DNA of 56,318 bases from Lachnospiraceae bacterium (GCA_017619615.1 JAFZRY010000012.1:1-56318); one strand, 5' to 3'. Shown: positions 17,373-25,922, counted from the stretch's first letter. A program made the numbers and translations. The notes: generated by a model from the letters alone, not told the origin.

Positions 17373-17882
17373 TTACGGGTTTTTATATCTCTCATACAGT
17401 TCCATATTGATATGGCCCTCCGCAAGCATCCGTTCGGCCCAGAGGCGCAGGCCCTCCGCGGTCTCGGATATCTTCGCGAGATTCTCCTGAATGCGGACGA
17501 AATCTTCCACTTCTTCGTCCTCTACCTGGCCGTTGGAGGTGATTTCGATCAGGCGGTCGCGCTTCTGCTGCATCGCGTTCAGGGAGGCCAGCATCTCCAG
17601 GACGATCTGGGGCAGGCTGCGCGGGGCGATCTCCGGCACGTGGGTCTGCCCGATGGGACACTCGCGCGCGCAGAAATAATTGCAGAGCGCCGGGGCCTTG
17701 TAGCCGCGCGCCATCAGCAGCACCTCGTCCGGATGCGGCACGCTCTTTTCGCTCTCGATCTTCTCGATGCGCTCCGGGGAGAGCCCCTCCAGCAGTTCCG
17801 ACGCCTTTTCGCGCGACAGGCCCAGTTCCTCCCGCTTCAGCTGGTACATGTTTTTATTTTCCTTGACCGATACGCGTCCCAT
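17373..17882 (-). CDS. XRE-type helix-turn-helix protein with Cys-rich insert
   Basis: 169-residue cytoplasmic protein. Residues ~12-60 form a Cro/C1-type HTH (LKREELGLSREKASELLEGL...IEKIESEKSVPHPDEVLLMA). The segment NYFCARECPIG that follows occurs in a clostridial family of small HTH proteins; its two cysteines may bind metal or sense redox. The C-terminal half is helical (LPQIVLEMLASLNAMQQKRDR) and may mediate oligomerisation. The start at 17882 follows GGAAGGAG. It lies 27 bases after the small membrane protein gene, so the two are probably cotranscribed. Target genes unknown. Confidence 0.85.
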   Translation of the reverse strand: MGRVSVKENKNMYQLKREELGLSREKASELLEGLSPERIEKIESEKSVPHPDEVLLMARGYKAPALCNYFCARECPIGQTHVPEIAPRSLPQIVLEMLASLNAMQQKRDRLIEITSNGQVEDEEVEDFVRIQENLAKISETAEGLRLWAERMLAEGHINMELYERYKNP

Positions 17883-17909
17883 AAAACTCCTTCCGCGGCC
17901 GCGCCGCCT

Positions 17910-18452
17910 CTATACTTCGTCGAAAGCCACCCGCACAGCCAGGTCCGTCAGTTCGAGTCCCAGGATGTACACGTGGAAACTCAGGTGGTGCGGCGGATCC
18001 ATCAGCAGCGTAACGCTGATCCCGATGCTGAGCAGCGCCTGCAGGATGTGGAGGACGTGCCCGATCTCCTTGCCGTCCCGGTGGATCAGCCCGAACAGCG
18101 CATGGCTGATATGCCGCGCCGCCAGGAGCAGCGCCAGGATCCCCCAGACCGCGCCGATCAGGTTGTCCGTATCGTTCCGGCGCAGCAGCACCACCACCGC
18201 CAGGATCAGGAAAATGATTGCGTTCGCGATCTCGTCCGTATCCTCCGTGTCGTAGCTTTTGTCTTTCAGCGCCTCCCACAGATAATCTCCCGCGATGATG
18301 AACAGCATCGCGCCTAGGATGAACGGCAGCCCCTTCCGGATCACATCCGACAAAAAGAAGCAGATCACCCCCGCGGCAAAAATGACCCCCGCCGAGAACA
18401 GCCGGGTCCTCCGGATCAGTTTTTGATGGTGCTGCGGTAAATGTCGCTGCAT
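17910..18452 (-). CDS. small integral membrane protein (DUF308/HdeD-like)
   Basis: 180 residues with about five hydrophobic segments: FSAGVIFAAGVICFFLSDVI, GLPFILGAMLFIIAGDYLW, IANAIIFLILAVVVLL, NLIGAVWGILALLLAARHI and ILQALLSIGISVTLLM. The repeated two-helix pattern with short loops resembles DUF308 proteins such as HdeD; this family call is tentative. The SD AAGGAGAGG precedes the ATG. It is upstream of, and likely cotranscribed with, the HTH gene. Confidence 0.75.
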   Translation of the reverse strand: MQRHLPQHHQKLIRRTRLFSAGVIFAAGVICFFLSDVIRKGLPFILGAMLFIIAGDYLWEALKDKSYDTEDTDEIANAIIFLILAVVVLLRRNDTDNLIGAVWGILALLLAARHISHALFGLIHRDGKEIGHVLHILQALLSIGISVTLLMDPPHHLSFHVYILGLELTDLAVRVAFDEV

Positions 18453-18514
18453 GGTCCTCTCCTTTTCTCCGAAGAAATCTTAACACAAAAAAACCCGCCT
18501 GTCACCTGTTCATT

Positions 18515-18567
18515 TGCAAAAACAGGGCCACTGAGGGGAGGCACTTCGTAAAGAAGTCGCCTCCCTC
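18515..18567. repeat. dispersed palindromic repeat, copy 1
   Basis: GCAAAAACAGGGCCACTGAG leads into a hairpin of GAGGGGAGGCACTTC (18533-18547), 5-base loop, GAAGTCGCCTCCCTC (18553-18567). Related copies lie at 27713-27801 and 32904-32970, and a relative at 28092-28116. It could also terminate the LysR transcript on the minus strand. Confidence 0.75.
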
Positions 18568-18606
18568 GCTTTTATCATCAGCCTGAATGAGCGTCCTGCA
18601 GGTTTA

Positions 18607-19497
18607 TCAAGTCACAGGAGACGTAACTATACTTCTAAAATCTTCAATGAAGTCCAGCACTTTCTTCCGTGCATCCTTTTTCCAGATCAAGCCACAGGGG
18701 ACGGTCCAATCCCATTCCACCGGCAGATTCACAAGCCCCGGGTGAATATTGTTCCAACAGTCTAAAAAGAGTACTATCCTCTTTTCTTCTATGCATCGGT
18801 TCATACTTTTTAAATCATAATAGACTGACGGAGATACAATTTTGATCTCAGGATGTTCTTTTCTCATGATGGAAGAAAAAGCCATGGCAAATCTGGGGTT
18901 ACCGCGTGATGGAAAATACAGAGTCTCTCCTTCCAGATCAGAAATGGTCAAACGATCCTTCTGCGATAACGGATGACCTACCGGTACAGCGCAAGTTAAG
19001 TGATATTTCGTAAACGGCAGAAAATCTGTTCCGTCGAAAGCGCCGATATTCGGCTCAATACCAAAAGAAATCTCCGCGGATTCTGCACCTGTTGATACGT
19101 CCAGATTCAATTCATGCTCCAAACTTATCATCTGCATTGCATAACTCTGAAGGCTGGCACTGGAACGGCAGATCCGATTGAATTCCTCAATGGGACTTAA
19201 GAGAGAGGTCCCGATTCGAATGGGAGCAGATTCCGAATCAGCAAGACCTCTTGTTTTTTGAAGGATATCTTCCGAAACATCTATCAGGCGATGGCATTCC
19301 TGCAGAAACATCTTACCATGTCCGGTCAGTGTACTTCCTTTCTTTCCCCGCTCAAATAGTGAGACACCAACCGATTTCTCCAAAGCGCTCATCTGCTTCT
19401 GGATTCCCGTCGATGAAAGATGAATCAGTTCAGAGGCTTTGTGAAAACTGCCACAAGCGACAACAACTAAAAAAGTGTCGATATAATGATTATACAT
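18607..19497 (-). CDS. LysR-family transcriptional regulator
   Basis: 296 residues. The N-terminal winged HTH is recognisable (YIDTFLVVVACGSFHKASEL...STGIQKQMSALEKSVGVSLF), followed by RGKKGSTLTGHGKMFLQECH. The rest is a LysR-type effector domain with two alpha/beta lobes (IRIGTSLLSP, CAVPVGHPLSQKDRLTISDL). The start at 19497 follows GAGGTGG with an 8-base gap; the upstream in-frame codon at 19509 overlaps that SD. It is divergent from the secreted-protein gene and the usual LysR arrangement suggests it controls that gene and the transporter genes. Effector unknown. Confidence 0.9.
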   Translation of the reverse strand: MYNHYIDTFLVVVACGSFHKASELIHLSSTGIQKQMSALEKSVGVSLFERGKKGSTLTGHGKMFLQECHRLIDVSEDILQKTRGLADSESAPIRIGTSLLSPIEEFNRICRSSASLQSYAMQMISLEHELNLDVSTGAESAEISFGIEPNIGAFDGTDFLPFTKYHLTCAVPVGHPLSQKDRLTISDLEGETLYFPSRGNPRFAMAFSSIMRKEHPEIKIVSPSVYYDLKSMNRCIEEKRIVLFLDCWNNIHPGLVNLPVEWDWTVPCGLIWKKDARKKVLDFIEDFRSIVTSPVT

Positions 19498-19540
19498 ATA
19501 GCAGACCACCTCGAATAAATGATTTTAGTGAAAACCTTTG

Positions 19541-19588
19541 GTTGTCACAATGATAACATATTGGTTCTTCCAATACAATAAATACAAT
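19541..19588 (+). promoter_or_regulatory. LysR-type operator candidates and promoter of the cargo operon
   Basis: In the divergent spacer, ATTGG-TTCTT-CCAAT (19560-19574) is a perfect dyad containing a T-N11-A LysR box. Just left, GTTGTCA-CAA-TGATAAC (19541-19557) is a dyad with one mismatch. A plausible plus-strand promoter, TTGGTT (19561-19566), 16-base spacer, TACAAT (19583-19588), overlaps the first dyad. Confidence 0.5.
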
Positions 19589-19694
19589 GCTAAAATTTTC
19601 AACAGAAGCAATGGGATGAAACTACATAACACAATAAGGTGACAACAAAGGCAAGTATTACAGAAAACAACAAAAGAAAGCGAGGTAATTATTT

Positions 19695-20219
19695 ATGAAG
19701 AAAAGATGGTTAGCATTAGCAATTGTTTGTGTCCTTTGCATAAACTTTTGGGGACATACAGCAAGAGCAGGCTGGAACTGGAGTTCTGTAAAGCTTTCTG
19801 AAGCAAGCACTGCAGGCACATTTACAACGTTTTCATCACTTCAAAGATTAACATATGGTTCTAATTATTCTTATGTTTGTGGCGGTGATGTACAAGCGAC
19901 TTTTGATACCGGATATGTTGGATTACAAGGATCATTTGTCCGAAGCACTGATCGTTATGACTTTGTTATTTTAATGGAAATGGATGGAAATACTGGAACT
20001 TCAGCTCGCTCCTACACCGGATTGTTCCAAGTGGATTATGCCGGCAGATATCTTCCGATGGGCTTTTACTGCGACATGGTTTATAATACTTCGACGTCCA
20101 TCGAAAGCGATGGAGAAGTCGAATTAAAGATAAGATCCTATGTGTCTACCAATATATATGATACCTCGACTTCTGTTCCTGCCCAGATTTTTAAATACCA
20201 AGTGGGTGTAATCAATTAA
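19695..20219 (+). CDS. secreted protein of unknown function, AT-rich gene
   Basis: 174 residues. A clear Sec signal peptide (MKKRWLALAIVCVLCINFWG...TARA) is probably cleaved before GWNWSSV, leaving a ~148-residue secreted domain. That domain is rich in Tyr, Ser, Thr and Gly, with few charges and likely beta-rich (SYVCGGDVQATFDTGYVGLQ, YDFVILMEMDGNTG, FKYQVGVIN). It has only two cysteines after cleavage (in YVCGGD and FYCDM), which could form a disulfide. I recognise no family. The AT-rich codon use is unlike the surrounding genome. It heads a run of lipoprotein and two ABC genes, so it could be the exported product or a surface partner of that transporter. Start chosen after GCGAGGTAATTATTT. 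Confidence 0.82.
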   Translation: MKKRWLALAIVCVLCINFWGHTARAGWNWSSVKLSEASTAGTFTTFSSLQRLTYGSNYSYVCGGDVQATFDTGYVGLQGSFVRSTDRYDFVILMEMDGNTGTSARSYTGLFQVDYAGRYLPMGFYCDMVYNTSTSIESDGEVELKIRSYVSTNIYDTSTSVPAQIFKYQVGVIN

Positions 20220-20296
20220 TGCTTTTTTTTCATCGATTTTTTACACTAACAAGAGAATATTGGTTTTCACAACTATCTAACGGGTAGGATAAAACA

Positions 20297-21403
20297 ATGA
20301 GAAAAGCTCGATTCTCACATATAGTACTTTATATTCTTATAGGGCTTACTTTGACAGCTTGCGGGTCTGAATCTGCTCATTCGGATAGTGTGCAGAGTAC
20401 GGAAGAGAAGGCAACATTAGACTGGGGAGTCGCAGACGGGACCAGGGATACACAATCCGCTGTCGCCAGTTATCAAACCAAGACGCCTCTAAATGTCACC
20501 GCCTGGAACGCTCCTTTTGATCCGGACAGTCAGATCGGTTTTTATCGCCAGATCGCTTCGCACATGGATGATGAGACCGGTTGGTATTTTCAGTTTTGCC
20601 GGGAAGGGATCAAAAGTGACCCTGAAGAGTATCAGTACATCTGTCACGGAATGAATCTGCGGTACCGGTACAAGGATAATTATTGGGATGTGACATATTT
20701 GCAGGACAAAAAGGGAGACGGGACTGCCGTTTTCAAGAAAATAAAGTCAAAACCCGGGACGATCCATTTCGGCTTGGGTGGTGAAGATGAGAAAGCAGAT
20801 CGGGACGTGATCAATACGCTCCTGCGAAAAAAACTCCCCCCGAAGGAATTGATTGCAGAAGATCCGGATCGGTATGAATTCAAGCTGATCGATAAAAATA
20901 TGTTTTTCGATCTGATTCGGGAAGCCTTAAGCAATCCTCCTGTGGAGAACACAACTTATCTTGACTGGCCGATGTGGGCTATGCAGGTGGAACCGGAATA
21001 CATGGACGGATATAGATTTCAAATAGGTTTCTACTGCAAAATGGGCTTAATTGATGAGATTTATATCGACGTGCTGTATAAAACCGATTCCAGGTATGAC
21101 GGGTATGTTCAGCTATCTGATTTGGTAGAAGAAGGAAAAGCGGACAAAGGTCAGCAGGAAGCTTTTGAACTGATTCAAAATGTGCGTTCGGCGATTAAAA
21201 ACGAAAATCTGTTTATTGCACAGGAAGAGATGTACAAGAATAAGGAAATCGGAGGAATCGATCTTTATCGGCTGTACACATTTCTGAATGCGATCCATAC
21301 AAAAACGGATGATAATTATTACGATCTGCCGGCGGACGCCCCGCTGATCGTAGAAGAGATCTCGGAAGAAGAGTTTATAGCTGCAGGCAATACCGTTCAT
21401 TGA
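20297..21403 (+). CDS. lipoprotein of unknown function in the ABC cargo operon
   Basis: 368 residues; signal peptide with lipobox LTLTAC|GSES. A ~50-residue Ser/Glu/Thr-rich linker is followed by a folded region containing DSQIGFYRQIASHMDDETGW, DNYWDVTYLQDKKGDG and, later, DGYRFQIGFYCKMGLIDEIY. The two FYC/GFY-type segments suggest an internal duplication of a mixed alpha/beta domain. No known family recognised. The start follows GGTAGGATAAAACA. It lies between the secreted-protein gene and the first ABC fusion, on the same strand. A role as extracellular partner, sensor or immunity lipoprotein is inference from position only. Confidence 0.8.
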   Translation: MRKARFSHIVLYILIGLTLTACGSESAHSDSVQSTEEKATLDWGVADGTRDTQSAVASYQTKTPLNVTAWNAPFDPDSQIGFYRQIASHMDDETGWYFQFCREGIKSDPEEYQYICHGMNLRYRYKDNYWDVTYLQDKKGDGTAVFKKIKSKPGTIHFGLGGEDEKADRDVINTLLRKKLPPKELIAEDPDRYEFKLIDKNMFFDLIREALSNPPVENTTYLDWPMWAMQVEPEYMDGYRFQIGFYCKMGLIDEIYIDVLYKTDSRYDGYVQLSDLVEEGKADKGQQEAFELIQNVRSAIKNENLFIAQEEMYKNKEIGGIDLYRLYTFLNAIHTKTDDNYYDLPADAPLIVEEISEEEFIAAGNTVH

Positions 21404-21469
21404 CAGGTCCAATAGGAAAGTCCTGCTGATGAATCGAGGAACCGTCAGATTGAAAGCGCCGGAGGAAAT

Positions 21470-23392
21470 ATGATTACGTGCTCCGATCTGACAAAAACAT
21501 ATGACGGCGAATGTGTGATAGACCGTTTCTCCGGTCAGTTTCCGGAAAGCGGTCTGGTTCTGATGCTCGGAGAAAGCGGCAGCGGGAAGACTACCTTCCT
21601 GAATCTGCTGGCCGGATTCCTGCCGTTTGAAGGCGGAAGTATTCAATGGGGAGAAGAAGTGTACACAGAAAGAGTGCAGCATCCGGCAGCGGTTCCCTTT
21701 GATTATATTACACAAGACAGTTGTTTCGTGGATTTCCTGACGGTGGGAGACAATCTTTATCTGCTGGGCGGCGGTGACTACCGGTCTCTTTTACAGCGCT
21801 TTGGTTTGGAGGATAAGGTTGCCTCCTATCCTCTCATTCTTTCAGGCGGGGAACGGGCAAGACTGGCGGTCATCCGAGCCCTGCTGAAAGGAAAGAGGGT
21901 ACTGCTGCTGGACGAGCCGACCGCGGCGCTGGATGAAGAGAACAAGAAGACGGTTTTCGAGACACTGGATAATTTGAAAAAAGAAGTGCTGATTTTCTGC
22001 GCGACGCACGATGAGGCGGCGATCCCATACGCCGATGTGGTGCTGCATTTTTCCAAGGCGGAAAAGACGCCGTGGTCCGAAGACCGAAGAAAACCTTGTG
22101 AGCCTGAAATCAGAAAGGGAACACCGGAACCGGAACAGGAGATCCTTGTGCCGTCACCGCAGGGAAACATTGACCTGCCGGATCCCTGGCCTTTCCTGAA
22201 AAAATGGTTCACCTCCTCCCGGCGGGAGCAGCATGCCAAGTGGCTGTATCTGGTGTTTCTGACCGTCTCGGTCCTGCTGCTTCTGCTGGGTGACACACCG
22301 GCGCATAAATCGGCTGCCACGGGGGAAAACATGTATCGGATCAATACACTGGATCTGAGGATGACGAAGGGTGTGCAGCTGAGTGATCTGACTTTTGACA
22401 GGAGCGAGACGGCGGAGATCGTGGTGGACTACCGCGAGAGCTGCCCGACTGAACTGGACGGATTTATTTGGACTCTCCCCGAAAACCGGGATCTTTTCAA
22501 ACTCTCGGATGCTGTTGCGTACGGTACGTATTATACCAAACCGGAACAGGTGATCCTGAGTTATGAAATGGCGGAGTCCATGATGCACGGACAGGCGGAA
22601 CGGCTGATCGGGAAAAAGATTTCGCGAACGTTTTTCAAATTGGGAGAAGTGGAACTGGAGATCGTGGGGATCCTGAGGAAACTGAACCGCAGGGAAATGA
22701 TTTATATGAATTCCTGCGGTGCGGAGTATCTTCCGGAGAATTACGAAGCGCTGACATATGATAATCTTGTATTTGTCAATGCGGCACTCTTCCGGGATCT
22801 CACGGACGATCCCGGCCTGTACCGCGATGAAGGACAGCGGGGCTTCCGCTTTTATTTTGATTCCTATGCGGCAAGGACCCGTTTTCTGCGGAAGCATCAG
22901 GCGGCTTTCCGGGAGCAGTTCTGCTATTTGCAGTCTGACGTGCTGCATTCGATCGAGGAGTGGGAGATCCCGTATCTTTTCTGGATCCTTCTGCCGCTTT
23001 CCGTTCTGACCGCACTGTTTACATTGTTTTTCTATGCCGAATTGAACCGGATGGAATTAGTCTATAACAATTCATTCCTTTCTGTCTTCGAATATGCGGG
23101 TCATGACAGAAAGCGCCTGCTTTGGGAAATGACGAAGACCGGAACAGCGGAGTTTCTGAAACTGCTCGGGCTGGCGTTGCTTCTGGCCGGGCCGGCGGCG
23201 ATCATTGGAAACCTGCTCAATCACCGCTTCCTGTGGGTGGATTTTGAATTGTTTTCCTGGAATATTCCCCTGCTGGCCGCTTATTTCGTGCTCATGACCG
23301 CGCTGACCGTCCTGCTGCTGACACTCCGGCTGCGGAAGGTCCGATTGCTCAATTGGTATGAGAACCTGATTCGGAACAGGGATGTCCTGTGA
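21470..23392 (+). CDS. MacB-like ABC transporter, ATPase-permease fusion, subunit 1
   Basis: 640 residues. The N-terminal ATPase has Walker [19 protein letters not shown], signature LSGGERARLAVIRALL, Walker B VLLLDEPTAALDEE and switch FCATHDE. A ~40-residue linker leads to helix 1 (~258-276, YLVFLTVSVLLLLLGD). A large extracytoplasmic domain spans ~277-500, and three C-terminal helices sit near 500-524, 560-583 and 597-620. This ATPase/1-TM/ectodomain/3-TM order is the MacB/type VII ABC plan, which acts by mechanotransmission on lipoproteins, peptides or antibiotics instead of transporting through a membrane channel. The start follows GGAGGAAAT. Its stop lies 11 bases before the ATG of the next fusion, so a heterodimer is likely. 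Confidence 0.88.
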   Translation: MITCSDLTKTYDGECVIDRFSGQFPESGLVLMLGESGSGKTTFLNLLAGFLPFEGGSIQWGEEVYTERVQHPAAVPFDYITQDSCFVDFLTVGDNLYLLGGGDYRSLLQRFGLEDKVASYPLILSGGERARLAVIRALLKGKRVLLLDEPTAALDEENKKTVFETLDNLKKEVLIFCATHDEAAIPYADVVLHFSKAEKTPWSEDRRKPCEPEIRKGTPEPEQEILVPSPQGNIDLPDPWPFLKKWFTSSRREQHAKWLYLVFLTVSVLLLLLGDTPAHKSAATGENMYRINTLDLRMTKGVQLSDLTFDRSETAEIVVDYRESCPTELDGFIWTLPENRDLFKLSDAVAYGTYYTKPEQVILSYEMAESMMHGQAERLIGKKISRTFFKLGEVELEIVGILRKLNRREMIYMNSCGAEYLPENYEALTYDNLVFVNAALFRDLTDDPGLYRDEGQRGFRFYFDSYAARTRFLRKHQAAFREQFCYLQSDVLHSIEEWEIPYLFWILLPLSVLTALFTLFFYAELNRMELVYNNSFLSVFEYAGHDRKRLLWEMTKTGTAEFLKLLGLALLLAGPAAIIGNLLNHRFLWVDFELFSWNIPLLAAYFVLMTALTVLLLTLRLRKVRLLNWYENLIRNRDVL

Positions 23393-23402
23393 GGAGGGGA
23401 GC

Positions 23403-25220
23403 ATGCAGCTCACGCTCAGCCATCTGAATAAGAGCTTTGCGAAGCCGGTCCTCCGGGATATTTCCTATACGTTCGAGTCCGGGAGGCTTTACGTGATCAA
23501 AGGCATCAGCGGTTGCGGAAAAACGACGCTTCTGAACATCCTTGGCGGGATCGATGCGGAGTATGAGGGGGAGGTCCGGCAGGAGAAACCGCTTATCTGC
23601 GGTTATGTATTTCAAAAGAGCCTGCTTCTGACCGGTCTGACGGCACGGGACAACCTGCTGCTGATCCGGAACGATCCAGTGCGGGCGGAGCGGCTGGCAG
23701 CGGAATTTGGCGTCAGTTCTCTGCTGGATAAGTATCCGTCCGAATTGTCCGGCGGAGAGCGGCAGCGGGTCTCCGTGGTCCGCGCATTGCTGAACGAGCC
23801 GCAGCTGATTCTGGCGGACGAGCCGACCGCGTCGCTGGACGGGGAAAATTCGGCAAAGATCGCAGCAATGCTAGCAGGGCTGAGGCGCTCAGACCGGATC
23901 ATCGTCGTGGCCACGCATGAGAACTGCTTTGACGAACTGGCTGACGTGATCCTGCGGCTGGATTACGGGGTACTGGCAGAGGCGGCCGCTGACAGGGGGA
24001 TCCGGCCGAACTCCACAGAGACTGTCCCTTCTCCTGATCAAACAGAAAAGCGCTGCGCCGGAAAACGACTGGTGCACTGTTCTCTGAAACGCCATCCCGA
24101 ACTGCTGAAACTCAAGTCGCTCCTGCCGCTCACACTGGCTTTTCTGATGCTTTTTCTGGCCGGATCGCTACAGCAGAACTACAAAATGGAAGCGCTGCGC
24201 TTTTTTACGAAGCGTTATCCGATGGATATAGTGGTGTTTTCTAAGGAGCAATATGAAGCATTTGCCCATAAAGAATGGATCACGCTTTATGATTATCTGG
24301 AGGCGCAGGAAAACGGCGTCACTGCTTATTACCTGATGCCGGAGAAGGATTCAGTCCTGCATGCGGAAGGCATGCTGGCGTTCGGTGGTTTCCCGCAGAA
24401 AAAAGACGATGCGATCCTGACGCGGGAAGCGGCGGATATTCTGTTCCCGGGTGTTTCCTATGCGGATTGCATCGGACAGTCTTTTCTCTTTTGTGGCCGT
24501 GACTGGACAATCAGTGCGGTGACGGCAGTCCGTGACGCGCAGTTCAATACCAGTTTCCGGACGGATATCTATTATGCCTATGCGGAGCAAGCTGCCATTT
24601 TCATCGCTTATGACGTGCTGCGTGAATTGGCCGAGGTCAAAGACCCGCCTGTATATTCCAACTCCCGTATGGCGGTGGTAGAAGGGATGGCGCTGGATCC
24701 GGTGAAGCAGCAGGCGGTGAAGGAAGCGCTGACCGTCCGGGTCAAGATGCCTCCCGGCCTGGAGGAGGAAGGCGAAGAGATCGAAGGCTTTGCCAATATG
24801 TTTTACAGCCTGATCAGTGCTTCGCAGGACCGTATCGATGAAATCATGAAATACTTTTATCTGATATTTGGGCTGATCTGCTTCCTGATTTGCCTTTATA
24901 TGGTCTCAGTGATCCGTACGGAACTGTTTTACCGTCGGCAGGAACTTGGGTATCTGCAGATATTCGGTCTGCCCCGCCGGGACGTGCTGCGTATGCTGCT
25001 CGGAGAGCATGCCGTGCGTTTGCTTGCTGCTTTGGGACTTGCTTGTGCCGATTATATTGTCCTGGCCGCAGTCTATTTTATTCTTTTCGGAGGGATGCTG
25101 TATCCATCTTTCGTTACCGCCTTGCTTTGTGTTTGTGTGATAGCGCTGTATCTGCTCTTTGTCCTTTTCACTGCGCATAGGTTTCTACGGCAGAATGTAC
25201 GGGGACTGATTTCAGAGTGA
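23403..25220 (+). CDS. MacB-like ABC transporter, ATPase-permease fusion, subunit 2
   Basis: 605 residues. Walker A KGISGCGKTTLLNILGGI (~35-42), signature ELSGGERQRVSVVRALL (~115), Walker B LILADEPTASLDGE and switch VVATHEN are all intact. The first transmembrane segment is near residue 240 (LPLTLAFLMLFLAGSL), followed by an ectodomain (~260-480) and three C-terminal helices near 483, 537 and 569. The first ABC protein has the same architecture but diverged sequence, so a heterodimeric pump with two competent ATP sites is expected. The start at 23403 has GAGGAGGGGAGC immediately upstream; the in-frame ATG at 23382 lies inside the preceding gene. No two-component system is encoded next to it, unlike bacitracin-type MacB-like exporters. 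Confidence 0.88.
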   Translation: MQLTLSHLNKSFAKPVLRDISYTFESGRLYVIKGISGCGKTTLLNILGGIDAEYEGEVRQEKPLICGYVFQKSLLLTGLTARDNLLLIRNDPVRAERLAAEFGVSSLLDKYPSELSGGERQRVSVVRALLNEPQLILADEPTASLDGENSAKIAAMLAGLRRSDRIIVVATHENCFDELADVILRLDYGVLAEAAADRGIRPNSTETVPSPDQTEKRCAGKRLVHCSLKRHPELLKLKSLLPLTLAFLMLFLAGSLQQNYKMEALRFFTKRYPMDIVVFSKEQYEAFAHKEWITLYDYLEAQENGVTAYYLMPEKDSVLHAEGMLAFGGFPQKKDDAILTREAADILFPGVSYADCIGQSFLFCGRDWTISAVTAVRDAQFNTSFRTDIYYAYAEQAAIFIAYDVLRELAEVKDPPVYSNSRMAVVEGMALDPVKQQAVKEALTVRVKMPPGLEEEGEEIEGFANMFYSLISASQDRIDEIMKYFYLIFGLICFLICLYMVSVIRTELFYRRQELGYLQIFGLPRRDVLRMLLGEHAVRLLAALGLACADYIVLAAVYFILFGGMLYPSFVTALLCVCVIALYLLFVLFTAHRFLRQNVRGLISE

Positions 25221-25260
25221 ATATGCAAAACTTTTACACAACTATCTAAAACTACATACA

Positions 25261-25614
25261 GGGTCTCAGGGGCAAGGCCCATGACAAGTGGTGAGCGGAC
25301 GGCGGGAGCCGTACACTTACGTTGCTTGTTGGGACAATGCCAAGCCCTGCGAGTCTGTCTTTTTTCATACATAAAAACCGATCTCCGGCACCTCTGACAT
25401 CAGGAGATCAGCTCCAGCCTCTTGACGAAAACAAACATTTGTTCTATATTTATCTTCGCCACGCATTGACTTACAGGCCATCCTTCACAGAGATAGTACT
25501 GCTCCGGCCAATCAGGATAAGTTACATGGCATTGTCCCAACAAGCATCGCCTTCGTACGGACATTGCCTGCAATGCCGGTACGAACGCACTTGTCAGGGA
25601 CTGCCCTGAGACCC
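25261..25614. repeat. 354-bp element bounded by long imperfect inverted repeats
   Basis: This is most of the gene-free stretch 25221-25634. The outer ends are GGGTCTCAGGG (25261-25271) and its exact complement (25604-25614). Inside, ATGACAAGTG faces CACTTGTCA, and GCTTGTTGGGACAATGCCA (25324-25342) has an exact 19-base complement at 25527-25545. The arms together span roughly 80-90 bases around a ~185-base centre. The arms also hold small internal hairpins such as ACGGC-GGGA-GCCGT. No convincing ORF is present. It could be a MITE-like insertion or a structured RNA; no target-site duplication was evident. Confidence 0.7.
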
Positions 25615-25634
25615 GGAAGAGGAAAGGAAATCGA

Positions 25635-25922
25635 ATGGAAAAGACAAATGACGCTGACAGTATGCAGGACCGTCCGGAAATAAAACAGCTGCTTCAGGAG
25701 ATCACAGACCTTCTGGCCGCCATGACTAAAGAAGAACGGATCGCCTGGTTCAAGCAGACCGCGTACTCGCCGCCCGTGGAATTCGTCCGGGAGATGGATG
25801 GCACGGTCTATATCGTACGGTCCCTGTTTGACCCGGATGCCTCGGAGAACATCCCCGAAAAGGTGGAGCGGATCCTTTCAAAACCTTCTCCGGAAGGAAT
25901 TGAAGGGGGACGGCAGATATGA
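25635..25922 (+). CDS. TnpW-like transposon-encoded small protein
   Basis: 95 residues, acidic, no signal peptide. The core VEFVREMDGTVYIVRSLFDP and NIPEKVERILSK matches the small TnpW family found beside TnpX-type recombinases of Tn4451-related and other clostridial integrative elements. The family's role is not well defined. The SD AGGAAAGG precedes the ATG. A perfect hairpin follows immediately, and the recombinase starts 56 bases downstream, which is the expected neighbourhood. Confidence 0.75.
   Translation: MEKTNDADSMQDRPEIKQLLQEITDLLAAMTKEERIAWFKQTAYSPPVEFVREMDGTVYIVRSLFDPDASENIPEKVERILSKPSPEGIEGGRQI

Noticed and set aside
19695-20219. Lactococcin 972-type bacteriocin
   Set aside because: A secreted product beside ABC genes suggested it, but the mature sequence is far longer than that family and shows no lactococcin 972 motifs.
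25261-25340. Group II intron domain V/VI
   Set aside because: GAGCGGACGGCGGGAGCCGT looks vaguely similar, but the AGC catalytic triad and GNRA-type loop of domain V are not in place and there is no reverse transcriptase.
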